Below, one piece after another: positions 34,603 through 43,444 of a stretch of 64,000 bases of DNA. Each line of letters begins with the position of its first letter. The stretch's first letter is position 1. Under the pieces are notes generated by a model, which did not search any database, had not been told where the DNA came from, and saw nothing but the letters and a program-made list of their open reading frames with translations. Source of the DNA: Microbacterium sp. 1S1 (lineage in GTDB: Bacteria; Actinomycetota; Actinomycetes; Actinomycetales; Microbacteriaceae). The position numbers were made by a program, and so were the translations under genes. The stretch covers positions 3,038,001 to 3,102,000 of the forward strand of contig NZ_CP043430.1 in assembly GCF_008271365.1 (NCBI RefSeq), given 5' to 3'.

Positions 34603-35241
34603 ATGCGCCCCACCCCGTCCGACACCCTCACCCGCACCGGCGTGCTGGCCGTGCTCCGCGCGCCCGACGCGAGCCTGTACGAGCCCGTCGTGCGGACCCT
34701 CGCCGAGAGCGGCATCCGCTGCATCGAGCTGACCCTGACGACCCCGGGCACGATCGCCGCCCTGCCCCGGCTCATCGCGGCGGCGGGCGAGGCGGAGATC
34801 GGGGTGGGGACGGTCCGGGAGGAGCACGAGGCGCGCGCCGCGATCGACGCCGGCGCCCGCTTCCTCGTCTCGCCGGGGATCATGCCCGGGGTGGCGGAGG
34901 CGGCCGCCGCCGGGGAGGTGCCGGTCTACCCGGGCGCGATGACGCCGACCGAGGTGGACGCCGCGTGGCGGCTCGGCGCGGCGGCGGTGAAGATCTTCCC
35001 CGCCGCGACCGTGGGCCCCGACTACATCGGGCAGCTGCGCGGACCCTTCCCGGACGTGCGCACGCTGCCCTCAGGCGGCATCGCACTGGACGAGATCCCC
35101 GCGTGGATCGCCGCCGGCTGCATCGCGGTGAGCCTGGGCGGCCCGCTCCTGGGGGATGCGTTCGCCGGTGGCAGTCTCGTCGCCCTCCGCGATCGCGCTG
35201 AGCAGGCGCTCGCGGCCGTCGCCCGCGGACGCGGCGCGTGA
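34603..35241 (+). CDS. KDPG/KDPGal-type 2-keto-3-deoxy aldolase
   Basis: A 212-residue class I aldolase of the Eda/DgoA family. The catalytic lysine is in AAVKIFPAATVG (near 133-143), the general-base Glu is in RCIELTLTTPG (near 40-50) and the phosphate site is PSGGIAL with SLGGPLL. It cleaves 2-keto-3-deoxy-6-phospho sugar acids to pyruvate and glyceraldehyde 3-phosphate. It follows the dehydratase by 30 bases and overlaps the kinase by GTGA. Together the three genes give the De Ley-Doudoroff type route. Confidence 0.9.
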   Translation: MRPTPSDTLTRTGVLAVLRAPDASLYEPVVRTLAESGIRCIELTLTTPGTIAALPRLIAAAGEAEIGVGTVREEHEARAAIDAGARFLVSPGIMPGVAEAAAAGEVPVYPGAMTPTEVDAAWRLGAAAVKIFPAATVGPDYIGQLRGPFPDVRTLPSGGIALDEIPAWIAAGCIAVSLGGPLLGDAFAGGSLVALRDRAEQALAAVARGRGA

Positions 35242-36190
35242 CCCTCCCGCCGCTCCATGTCGTCACGGTCGGCGAGGCGATGGGCGTGGTCACGAACGAC
35301 CGGCCCGGCCCCCTCGACTCCTCGCGGGCGCACACGCTGAGCTTCGGGGGCGCGGAGAGCAACGTCGCGATCGGGCTGGCGCGCCTGGGGGGCGCGCGAG
35401 CTGGGTCAGCCTGCTGGGCGACGATCCGCTCGGCGATCTCATCGCGCGGGAGCTGCGGGCGGAGGGGGTGGCGGTCCACGCTCCCCTTCGCAGCGGTCGG
35501 CCGACGGGGATCATGCACAAGCACCGACGGACTACGGGGATGACCACGGTCAGCTTCTGGCGCGCGGGGAGCGCCGCCTCCCGGCTGACGCCGGCGGACG
35601 TCCCCGACGCGCTCCTGGCCACCGCGGACGTCGTCCATCTCACCGGGATCCTCGCCGGGCTCGGCCCCGACTCCCTCGCCTGCGCGCAGGACACGGCGCG
35701 CCGGGCCCGGGCGGTCGGGGCCCGCGTGTCGTTCGACGTCAACCATCGCACCGCGCTCTGGCGCGGCCGGGACGCGGGCGCCGCCTACCGTGACCTCGCC
35801 GCGGCCGCCGACGTGCTGTTCGCGGGCGAGGAGGAAGCCGCCATCCTGGTCGGCGCGGGGACGCCGGGCGAGCTGGCGGAGAGGCTGCGCGCCCTCGGCC
35901 CGCGGGAGGTCGTCATCAAGCGCGGCGCGGCCGGGGCCTTCGCGGACGACGGCTGCGACCGCCTCGACCTGCCGGCCGTGGCCGTCGACGCCGTGGACAC
36001 GGTGGGCGCCGGGGACGCCTTCGTGGCGGGGTACCTGAGCCTGCGGCCGGAGGAAGCGCCTCTGGCGGAGCGGTTACGGCGCGCGGTGGCGGCGGGAGCC
36101 TTCGCTTGTCTGTCGTCCGGCGACTGGGAGGGCGCGCCGACGGCGGCGGAGCTCGCACGGCTCGGCGAAGAGGAGGGGGTGCTCCGATGA
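35238..36190 (+). pseudogene. PfkB-family 2-keto-3-deoxy sugar kinase, frameshifted at a G run
   Basis: The 5' part reads MTLPPLHVVTVGEAMGVVT and GGAESNVAIGLARLGG, the typical PfkB/KdgK start. After the G run at 35387-35392 the conserved sequence resumes in another frame as ASWVSLLGDDPLGDL and runs through DTVGAGDAFVAGYLS, with the GAGD anion hole and catalytic Asp, to 36190. One extra G restores a 317-residue protein of normal length. It would phosphorylate the 2-keto-3-deoxy acid. Either a true inactivating indel or a homopolymer error; the intact domains downstream favour an error or a very recent mutation. Confidence 0.85.
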
Positions 36191-36246
36191 CACGTGCGGT
36201 GCCGCAGATCGATCGTGGCCGTTCGAGGTCCCGCACTCGACGCTGA
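36187..36246 (+). other. Truncated reading frame at the 3' end of the kinase operon
   Basis: An ATG overlapping the kinase stop (ATGA), with a good GAGGAGGGGG ribosome site, opens only 19 codons (MTRAVPQIDRGRSRSRTRR). The coupled start looks like that of a full gene now lost, perhaps at the junction with the next catabolic cluster. It may also be meaningless. Confidence 0.3.
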
Positions 36247-36312
36247 ATCGCGACGGCTGGAGCGCTGGATCATCCCGCTTGCGCCCTCTCGACACAACGG
36301 AGGCCGACCGGC

Positions 36313-37776
36313 TCAACCGCCGATCTGCGTGCGCACCGTCCGTCCCGCGAGCAACGCGTATAGGCCCATCGACACCAGGAGCCCGACCGGCACCGAGAGG
36401 TCGAGCCCGCCCAGGGCCGCCCCGAGCGGGCCGGTCCACACCGTCGTCGACAGGAACATCGCGGTGGCGAAGCCCCCGGCGACCACGGAGACGAGACCCG
36501 GGATGCCGAAGCCGCCGGTGTACCAGAACCTGCCGCCTGGCCGTTCGTCGAACAGGTCTGTCCCGGAGTACCGGTTGCGGCGCAGGACGATGTCGGCGAC
36601 GTAGACGCCCATCGTGGGCACGGAGATGATCAGCAGGAACTGCAGCATCAGGTTGACGGCGCTGATCAGATCGGATGCGACGACGAGCACGATCGTGAAC
36701 GCGCAGCCGAGCGCACCGATGAGGATCGCGGAGGGGATGCGGCGGATCGGCACGCCGATCGACTGCAGGGCCATGCTCGCCGTGTAGGTCGTCATGCCGT
36801 TGAGCGAGATGCAGTTCACCAGGACGCCGAGCACGAACAGCGGGGCGAGCCAGGCCGGCAGCTTCTCGAGCAGGGAGTACTCGATGCCGTTCGCGAGACT
36901 GTCCGGCCCGATGGAACCGCCCAGCACGACGCCGAAGGCGGTGATGAGCACCGCGGGGAAGAGCTGTCCCAGCGCAGTCGCGCCGATGATGCCGGACGCT
37001 TTGGTGTCGCGTGGCAGGTATCGGGCCATGTCGGCGCTGTTGCTGAACGACAGCGGCGACGATGCCATCAGCGCGAACGCGATCGTGACGCTCACCCACA
37101 GCGGCAGCCCGCTGAGCGGCTCGGGCTGCGCGAACCCCCAATCCAGCGCGGGCGCGATGAAGCCGATGACGAGTGCGAAGATCACGAACAGCCCGATGGA
37201 GATCGCGAGGTAGGCCTTCAGAATGAGGGCGTGGCCGTACACGGCGACGATCACGGTGATCGTCGAGACCACGACCGCCACCAGGATCGATGCCGAGATC
37301 GGATCGGGGAAGCCCCACCGCACGAGCAGTTCGCCGCCGATGAACGACGCCGCCACCCAGTTCAGCGCGAGGAAGACCCCCGAGATGAACCAGCCGTAGA
37401 ACGCGATGACGATCTTGTTGCCGTGGATGCCGTAGATCGCTCGCTGGACCACGGAGCCGGAGGTGCCGGCCGCCGGTCCGGAGATGGCGACGATACCCGG
37501 CAGCACAGCGAGTGCGCTCGATGCCAGGATCACGAGCAGCGCCTGCCAGATCTCCAGACCGAGCACGAGCGTCATCGAGGCGCCGACCGTGATGTTCAGC
37601 ACGCTGACTCCCGGTGCGCTCCACACGAAGAACAGATCGCGCGCTCTTCCGTGCCGTTGGGCGTCGTCGATGAGTTCGATGCCCCGGGTCTCCGGGGTGT
37701 TCGCGGAGTCGACGAACTCGGACTCGGATCCGGGCGCGACGGCACCAGAAGCGGGGATGGCGGATGTGTCGGACAT
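36313..37776 (-). CDS. NCS1-family nucleobase permease
   Basis: A 487-residue transporter with about 12 helices. The family marks are FFVWSAPGVSVLNITVGA (near 50-67), GTSGSVVQRAIYGIHGNK (near 105-122), and NSADMARYLPRDTKASG with the substrate-site helix. It resembles cytosine/purine/hydantoin permeases driven by H+ or Na+. It is last in the agmatine deiminase-amidase operon, 69 bases after the amidohydrolase stop. Its substrate is likely the cyclic or guanidine compound degraded by the neighbours (inference). Confidence 0.85.
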   Translation of the reverse strand: MSDTSAIPASGAVAPGSESEFVDSANTPETRGIELIDDAQRHGRARDLFFVWSAPGVSVLNITVGASMTLVLGLEIWQALLVILASSALAVLPGIVAISGPAAGTSGSVVQRAIYGIHGNKIVIAFYGWFISGVFLALNWVAASFIGGELLVRWGFPDPISASILVAVVVSTITVIVAVYGHALILKAYLAISIGLFVIFALVIGFIAPALDWGFAQPEPLSGLPLWVSVTIAFALMASSPLSFSNSADMARYLPRDTKASGIIGATALGQLFPAVLITAFGVVLGGSIGPDSLANGIEYSLLEKLPAWLAPLFVLGVLVNCISLNGMTTYTASMALQSIGVPIRRIPSAILIGALGCAFTIVLVVASDLISAVNLMLQFLLIISVPTMGVYVADIVLRRNRYSGTDLFDERPGGRFWYTGGFGIPGLVSVVAGGFATAMFLSTTVWTGPLGAALGGLDLSVPVGLLVSMGLYALLAGRTVRTQIGG

Positions 37777-37845
37777 GACGGTCCTTCCAGGACAGGCACC
37801 CTCCTGCGTCGGTGCAGGGGGCGTTCAGGGATCAGGAGCGGGAGC

Positions 37846-39489
37846 TCATGGCCGCCGGTAGGCGACCTCGCCGTGCACGAGGGTGAGCAGCACGGCACCG
37901 GTGAGCAGGTCGTCGGTCGGCGCGGACAGCGGGTCGATGTCCAGCACGGCGACGTTCGCGAAGAAACCGGGCGCGATCCGGCCGTAGGCGTCGTCGATCG
38001 CGCCGACGTGGGCCGCGCCAGACGTCGCCGCAGCGAGCGCCTGCGCGGCGGTGAACGCGCGCTCGGGGTGGTACGGCGGCAGCGCGCGGTCGATCGAGGA
38101 TCGCCCGGACATCGCGATGAACAGGTTGTGCAGCGCCTCGTGGGGTGCGGTGGGGGCGTCGGTGCCCAGCGCGACGGGGACGTCGACGTCGCGGAACCAG
38201 TTCCACGGGAAGCCGTCCTCGGCGCGCTGATCTCCGAGCATCGCCATCCAGTTGTCCAGGATGGCGGGGTCGCAGTGCACCGGCTGCATGGATGCCGCGA
38301 TGCCGTGCGCGCGCATCCGTGCGACCGTCTCGGGCGCGACCGACTCCAGGTGCTCGATGCGCGGACGGCGGCCGGTGCCGGTGCCGTTCGCCTGCTCACA
38401 GGCCTCGACGAGGTCGACGGCGAGTGCGCTCGCCGCGTCTCCGATCGCGTGCATCGCAAGCTGCAGGCCGGCACGGTCGGCGGCGATCGCGACCGGCGTC
38501 GCGGCCTCGCGGCTCCAGATCGGGTCGGCGTTCGAGCCGTCGGCGTACGGGCGCACCATCGCGGCAGTGCACGCATCGATCACGCCGTCGAGAATGAACT
38601 TCACCCCGACGACCTTCAGCCAGGGCGTGCCCGTGGCAGCGAGCTCGTCGCGCAGCTGCACCGCACGCTCGACCTGGGCGAGATCGGCCGCCGGGTCGCC
38701 GGTCGAGCTCAGCCACCAGTGCGCGGTGACCGGGAAGGGCAGCCGACCGTCGCGTTCGAGCCGACGCCGCAGCGCCGCGATCGACTGCTCTGTCATCCCC
38801 ATGTCGGCGGCACCGGTCACGCCGGCCGCCAGGTACGCGCCGAAGGCGAGGTCGAGGTGGCCGTCCACCTCCTCCTCGGTCCGGATACCGTCGAGATAGT
38901 CCGCCAGCAAGTCCATGGCCGCGGTCTCCAGCAGGAACCCGGTCGCCTCTCCGTCCTCGCCCCGCACGACCTGGCCGCCGATCGGGTCGGCGGTGTCGCG
39001 GTCGATGCCGGCTGCGCGCAGCGCGGCTGTGTTCACCCAGGTGCTGTGCAGGTCGTTCGCGTCGAGGAAGACCGGGATGTCGTCGATCACCTCGTCGATC
39101 ATCGCCGCGGTCGGCTGGGTGACGCCGTCAGGCAGAGCGTCGAACAGCCAGCTGACACCCTCGATGATCGTCGCGTCCGGGTTCATCGCCCGCGCCTCGA
39201 GCAGCCGCTGCTGGATCTGTGCCACCGAGGTGCAGTCGCGGAGTTGCACCTTGCCCTGCGCGTGGCCGAACATCGCCAGGTGCGCGTGCGCCTCGATGAC
39301 ACCGGGCATCGCGAACGCCCCGCCGAGGTCCACGACGGCGGCACCCTCACCTGCCGCGGAGTGGACCTCCGCCTCCGTGCCGACAGCGAGGATGCGATCG
39401 CCGCGCACGGCGAACGCGGACTGCACCGGAGCATCCGCGAGCCCGTCGAAGACGATGGCGTTGCGATAGACGGTGGCGGTGTCGGTCAT
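37846..39489 (-). CDS. Amidohydrolase, YtcJ type
   Basis: A 547-residue metal-dependent amidohydrolase. RNAIVFDGLADAP starts the beta sandwich, MPGVIEAHAHLAMFG carries the HAH metal motif near 64-78, and further parts are GVTGAADMGMTEQ, LAMHAIGDAA, IEHLESV and LGTDAPTAPHEAL with the late Asp. YtcJ proteins are poorly characterised amide/imide hydrolases. The gene lies 21 bases downstream of the C45 acyltransferase. It probably opens or deacylates an intermediate of the pathway. Confidence 0.85.
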   Translation of the reverse strand: MTDTATVYRNAIVFDGLADAPVQSAFAVRGDRILAVGTEAEVHSAAGEGAAVVDLGGAFAMPGVIEAHAHLAMFGHAQGKVQLRDCTSVAQIQQRLLEARAMNPDATIIEGVSWLFDALPDGVTQPTAAMIDEVIDDIPVFLDANDLHSTWVNTAALRAAGIDRDTADPIGGQVVRGEDGEATGFLLETAAMDLLADYLDGIRTEEEVDGHLDLAFGAYLAAGVTGAADMGMTEQSIAALRRRLERDGRLPFPVTAHWWLSSTGDPAADLAQVERAVQLRDELAATGTPWLKVVGVKFILDGVIDACTAAMVRPYADGSNADPIWSREAATPVAIAADRAGLQLAMHAIGDAASALAVDLVEACEQANGTGTGRRPRIEHLESVAPETVARMRAHGIAASMQPVHCDPAILDNWMAMLGDQRAEDGFPWNWFRDVDVPVALGTDAPTAPHEALHNLFIAMSGRSSIDRALPPYHPERAFTAAQALAAATSGAAHVGAIDDAYGRIAPGFFANVAVLDIDPLSAPTDDLLTGAVLLTLVHGEVAYRRP

Positions 39490-39510
39490 GGTGTGGTCCC
39501 TTCGATCGGG

Positions 39511-40614
39511 TCAGAGCGCGAGCGCCAGATGCGGACGGGTGGCGTTCTCGGCCGGAGTGCCGTCGAGCACGTCGGCGCGACGACCGACGGGGTCGAGCAC
39601 GACGGTGGCCAGGCTGGCCCACCGCTGTCCCATCGGAAGCGCGAGGTCGGGTACGCAGGTCACCGGAGGCTCGCCGTCGCCGGTCACGAGCATCGCACGC
39701 AGCTGCTCGGCATCCGTCGGCGCGCCGGCCGACAGCAGTCGGTCTCGCAGGAACTCCCACCGCTGACCGGAGTCGGGCTGGTACAGCCAGGTCTTCTCGT
39801 GCGCCGCTGGTGCTTCGGTGAGGAAGTGATTCGTGCGCAGCCAGGTGCCCTCGGCGATGGCCGGCGCGGAGAACACGCCTTCGGGGCTGATGTCGAGCAG
39901 CACGGCGTCGCCCGCGGCGTCGAAGAGCGCGAACGAGCCGGAGCTCGTGACCGGCGCCTCGCGCACCAGGTCGACGGCGTGCGCGACACTGGAGGCCTCC
40001 TCGAGCACGAGAGCGGCGAGAACGTGCATCGGGATGCCCTCGGGCCGGTCCGCCCGGTGCCCCAGGATGTTGAAGTGCAGCGCGACGCCGGCGCTGTTCA
40101 CGCCGATCTTGCCGAGGATGCCGCATTCCGTGAGCCCGGCGTAGTCGTGGGCGCCGCCGCGTGAGACGATCGTGTGCCAGGACGGCGCGAGTTCCATGTG
40201 CCAGTCCCACGTCTGCACGCCGAGGGTGTGCGCGCGGCCGTCCGCATCGCGGATGGAGCGCACGATGGTCGAGCACTCTCCCGGCGGTACGGCGACGCTG
40301 CGGGACAGGATCTCCGTGCGGCCGTTCAATGCTGCGACGCGCCAGATCTCGGCGTCCGCACCGGCAGCGATGCCCTCGATCTGCGCGCGCAGCGCCGGCC
40401 GGTGGGCGTCGATCGCGTCGAGCAGCCGCTCGGCGTCGTCGCGCACGGTCTTCTCGTCAACGGCGCCGAGGCGGAAGAGCCGGTCATACGCGTCGATCGT
40501 GCCGGGCAGAGTCTCGCGCAGCTGCCTGCCGCGCTCGGTGCCGCGCCGGAGCGGATCCGCGGCATCGGCCGTGATCTGCAGGCGCCGCTCCGGGCGCGGG
40601 AAGGGCGACGTCAT
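39511..40614 (-). CDS. C45-family autoproteolytic acyltransferase/hydrolase
   Basis: A 367-residue protein of the acyl-CoA:6-aminopenicillanate acyltransferase (C45) fold. The candidate self-cleavage nucleophile is C114 in PPGECSTIV. The beta-strand QTWDWHMELAP, the segment LTECGILGKIGVNSAGVAL and HFLTEAP fit the Ntn-hydrolase core. Members are made as precursors that split before the cysteine. In this operon it would act on an N-acyl or amide bond. ATG at 40614 overlaps the amidase stop by ATGA. Confidence 0.85.
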   Translation of the reverse strand: MTSPFPRPERRLQITADAADPLRRGTERGRQLRETLPGTIDAYDRLFRLGAVDEKTVRDDAERLLDAIDAHRPALRAQIEGIAAGADAEIWRVAALNGRTEILSRSVAVPPGECSTIVRSIRDADGRAHTLGVQTWDWHMELAPSWHTIVSRGGAHDYAGLTECGILGKIGVNSAGVALHFNILGHRADRPEGIPMHVLAALVLEEASSVAHAVDLVREAPVTSSGSFALFDAAGDAVLLDISPEGVFSAPAIAEGTWLRTNHFLTEAPAAHEKTWLYQPDSGQRWEFLRDRLLSAGAPTDAEQLRAMLVTGDGEPPVTCVPDLALPMGQRWASLATVVLDPVGRRADVLDGTPAENATRPHLALAL

Positions 40615-42332
40615 GAGAGTTCCTCCCCGGGGAGAGCCGGAGTGCGCGGCGGCGCGGTACGGCGCTCGCCGGTCGCCTCGAACGCGGCGGCGAGGCGCAG
40701 CAGGGCGGTGTCGTCCCAGCCGCGGCCCGCGATGGTCAGACCCACCGGCATCCCGATGTCTGCCATCGTGCCCATCGGCACCGTGACGGTCGGGATGCCG
40801 AGATGACGGATCGCGAGATTTCCGTTGGCGACCCACACGCCGTTGCGCCAACCGGCATCGGCGGATGTCGGGTTCACGTCCATGTCGGCGGCGCCGACGT
40901 CGGCGACGGCGGGGAAGATCACGGCGTCGAGGCCGAGCGCGTCCATCCACTCCTCGAGGTCGACGCGGCGGGTCTCCTCGAGCCCGCGCACACCCTCCTC
41001 GAGATGCGGGATATCGGTGAACGACGCGTACGGGCGCTCACGGACGAGGGACGGATACTGGGCGATCTCGTCATCGAAGCCGGTGTAGCGATCGGGGAGG
41101 GCACCCTCCGGATGCGGGAAGATGCGCGCCCCATCGACGAGTTCGAGCCGGTCGAGCGCGGGGTCGCCGTTCGCGCGCAGGAAGTCGTCCCAGGCCCAGG
41201 CGGAGAGATCCTCGATCTCGGAGCGCAGGAACCGCTCGGACACCAGTCCCCTGGTGTGCACCGTCGGCGCCCCGGCGCGGTCGCCCTCGTAGTTGGTGAC
41301 GACGGGGAAGTCGACGTCGACCACGTGGGCGCCGGCGTCTTCGAGGTCTCGGCGCGCCTGCTCCCAGAGATCGATGACAGATGCCCGGGTGACGATGCGC
41401 TGGCCGGTCGCACCTCCGATGGTGGTTCCGGTGCCGGCATCCGGATCGGCATTGATGTACATGCGCGGCACACCGAGGCGGCGGCCGGCGAGAGCGGAAC
41501 GAGGGGCGGCCGGGGCGAGGTCCCGGTATGACGACGGACGCACCTCGGATGCCGCAGGAACACGCACCCACGGCTGGGCGCGCCAGAAGTCGCCGCGGAC
41601 GTCGGAATCGTCGGCGACGATCACGTCGAGCACCTCGAAGAGGTCGGCCATCGTCCGGGTATGCGGCACCACGACGTCCATCGTGGGCACCAGCGGCCAG
41701 TTTCCGCGCACCGAGATCACGCCGCGGCTGGGCGTGTACGCGCACAGGGCGTTGTTCGATGCCGGCGCCCGACCGCTCGACCAGGTCTCCTCGCCGAGCC
41801 CGAAGGCAGCGAAGCTCGCGGCGGTCGCCGTGCCCGATCCGTTGGAGGAGCCGGAGCCGAACGCACTGGTCAGCCAGTCGGCGCTGTACGGGCTCTCCGC
41901 CCGTCCGTACACACCGCGCTGCATCCCGCCGTTCGCCATCGGCGGCATGTTGGTCAGACCCAGGCAGATCGCCCCGCCCGCCCTGAGCCGTTCGATCGTG
42001 AACGCGTCCCGCTGCGCGACCAGATCCGCGAACGCCGGGGATCCGGATGCCGCGGTGAGCCCCGCGACGAGGTAGCTGTCCTTGGCCGTGTAGGGGATGC
42101 CGTCCAGCGGGCCGAGCGACTGCCGGGCCGCCCTGCGGGCATCGGACGCCGCGGCTTCGGCGAGGGCGTCGGGGTTGCGGACGACGACCGCGTTGAGCGC
42201 GGTCTCGGTGCCCGGCGCGTCGTACGCGTCGATGCGGGCGAGATACGCCCGCACCAGCGCGACGCTCGTCGCCGCACCGGTCTCGAGCGCTCGGCGCAGG
42301 TCCGCGATGGATGCTTCGACCACGTCGATCAT
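40611..42332 (-). CDS. Amidase-signature enzyme
   Basis: A 573-residue amidase. The catalytic Lys is in IPYTAKDSYL near residue 85, the Gly/Ser-rich signature is GSGSSNGSGTATAAS near 160, and EETWSSGRAPASNN holds the nucleophile region, where GGS is replaced by WSSG, an unusual variant. The final 200 residues carry an insert with DAVIFPAVADVG as the late AS motif. It would hydrolyse an amide in the cytosol; with agmatine deiminase upstream, an N-carbamoyl product is a reasonable guess, but normal N-carbamoylputrescine amidase is a nitrilase-fold enzyme, so this would be a replacement. ATG at 42332 overlaps the aguA stop. Confidence 0.8.
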   Translation of the reverse strand: MIDVVEASIADLRRALETGAATSVALVRAYLARIDAYDAPGTETALNAVVVRNPDALAEAAASDARRAARQSLGPLDGIPYTAKDSYLVAGLTAASGSPAFADLVAQRDAFTIERLRAGGAICLGLTNMPPMANGGMQRGVYGRAESPYSADWLTSAFGSGSSNGSGTATAASFAAFGLGEETWSSGRAPASNNALCAYTPSRGVISVRGNWPLVPTMDVVVPHTRTMADLFEVLDVIVADDSDVRGDFWRAQPWVRVPAASEVRPSSYRDLAPAAPRSALAGRRLGVPRMYINADPDAGTGTTIGGATGQRIVTRASVIDLWEQARRDLEDAGAHVVDVDFPVVTNYEGDRAGAPTVHTRGLVSERFLRSEIEDLSAWAWDDFLRANGDPALDRLELVDGARIFPHPEGALPDRYTGFDDEIAQYPSLVRERPYASFTDIPHLEEGVRGLEETRRVDLEEWMDALGLDAVIFPAVADVGAADMDVNPTSADAGWRNGVWVANGNLAIRHLGIPTVTVPMGTMADIGMPVGLTIAGRGWDDTALLRLAAAFEATGERRTAPPRTPALPGEELS

Positions 42333-43372
42333 GCGAGCACCTCGCTCGTGGCCGGCTGTTGCTGGGTGATGCAGTGGATGCCGCCGCCGCGCGCGAAGAT
42401 CGGGCGCGCGTCGACGGTCACGATGCGCCTCCCGGGGTACGCGGCTCCGAGGATGTCCCGCGCGCGGGCATCGGCGGCGTCCTCGCCGAACCCGCACCCG
42501 ATCACGGCGTCGTTCACGACGAGGTGGTTGATGTAGCTCCAATCCACGAAGCCCTCGTCGTCGCGGAGGGTCGCCGGGGCCGGGACGTCGATGATCTCGA
42601 GCGGGCGGCCCGCGGCATCCGTCTGGTCCTGCAGGAAAGCCTTCAGCTCCCGCGTGACGACGTGGTCGGGGTGTCCGGCGTCGTCCTGGCGGTGCAGCAG
42701 CACCCGGCCCGGACCGGCGAACGCGGCGACGATGTCGACGTGCCCGTTGGTGCCGAACTCGTCGTAGTCGCGCGTGAGGCCTCGGGGCAGCCAGATGGCC
42801 TTCGTCGTGCCGATCGTGCGTGCGAGTTCGGCCTCCACGCGACTCTTGTCGGCGTAGGGATTGCGGTTCGGGTCGAGCTGCACGGTCTCGGTGAGCAGCA
42901 CCGTGCCCTCGCCGTCGACGTGGATGCCGCCGCCCTCGTTCACGAGCACCGAACTGATGTGCTCGGCTCCGACGTGTGCGGAGACGACGGGTGCGACGCC
43001 GGCCGACACCTGCCACTCGGCCCATGCGGGCGCACCCCAGCCGTTGAAGATCCAGTCGACCGCGCCGAGGGCGCCCGGCCGATCGGCGTCGAGGACGAAG
43101 GTAGGACCGAAATCGCGCATCCAGAACTCGTCCAGCGGCGACTCGACGATCTCGACGGCCGAGCCGAGCATGTTCCGCGCGCGCGCCATCTCGGTCGGGT
43201 CCACGACCATCGTGACCGGTTCGAACTCGGCGATCGCCAGAGCGACGTCGGTCCACGCGCGGTATGCCGTGTCGCGCCAGGCAGCACCGTCGCCGAGGGT
43301 GACACCCGCGCGCGGGAAGGCCATCCAGGTCCGTTCGTGCGGTTCGCCCTCGTGCGGCATGCGCCAGCCCAT
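42329..43372 (-). CDS. aguA: Agmatine deiminase-like (peptidylarginine deiminase family) protein
   Basis: A 347-residue GME-superfamily enzyme. WMAFPRAG near 16-23, DEFWMRDFGPTFVLD near 80-94, NGWG near 108, EGGGIHVDGEGTVLLTE near 145 and the C-terminal nucleophile Cys in GGGIHCITQQQP are all present. AguA changes agmatine to N-carbamoylputrescine and ammonia. It is first in a five-gene operon read leftward and divergent from tetR. Since the following enzymes are not the usual putrescine set, another guanidino substrate is possible. ATG at 43372. Confidence 0.85.
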   Translation of the reverse strand: MGWRMPHEGEPHERTWMAFPRAGVTLGDGAAWRDTAYRAWTDVALAIAEFEPVTMVVDPTEMARARNMLGSAVEIVESPLDEFWMRDFGPTFVLDADRPGALGAVDWIFNGWGAPAWAEWQVSAGVAPVVSAHVGAEHISSVLVNEGGGIHVDGEGTVLLTETVQLDPNRNPYADKSRVEAELARTIGTTKAIWLPRGLTRDYDEFGTNGHVDIVAAFAGPGRVLLHRQDDAGHPDHVVTRELKAFLQDQTDAAGRPLEIIDVPAPATLRDDEGFVDWSYINHLVVNDAVIGCGFGEDAADARARDILGAAYPGRRIVTVDARPIFARGGGIHCITQQQPATSEVLA

Positions 43373-43399
43373 GTCATCTCCTTCGCCGACAGCGGCTTG

Positions 43400-43415
43400 T
43401 TGGTCATGTGACCAA
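43400..43415. promoter_or_regulatory. TetR operator palindrome in the aguA-tetR divergent region
   Basis: TTGGTCATGTGACCAA has perfect 7-bp arms around a 2-bp centre. It lies between the two divergent starts and overlaps a TGACCA -35-like box 15 bases from TACACT (43430-43435) that would serve tetR. Confidence 0.7.
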
Positions 43416-43444
43416 TACAGGAATGTTCCTACACTGGATGCACC

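Noticed and set aside
33330..35201. 623-codon plus-strand frame across dehydratase and aldolase genes
   Set aside because: It is a +2 shadow of two real genes; Arg-rich with no motif.
37231..40164. 977-codon plus-strand frame across the NCS1 and amidohydrolase genes
   Set aside because: The opposite strand carries clear family motifs (NCS1, HAH metal site), and the frame has an Arg/Asp/Gly/Val-rich mirror composition.
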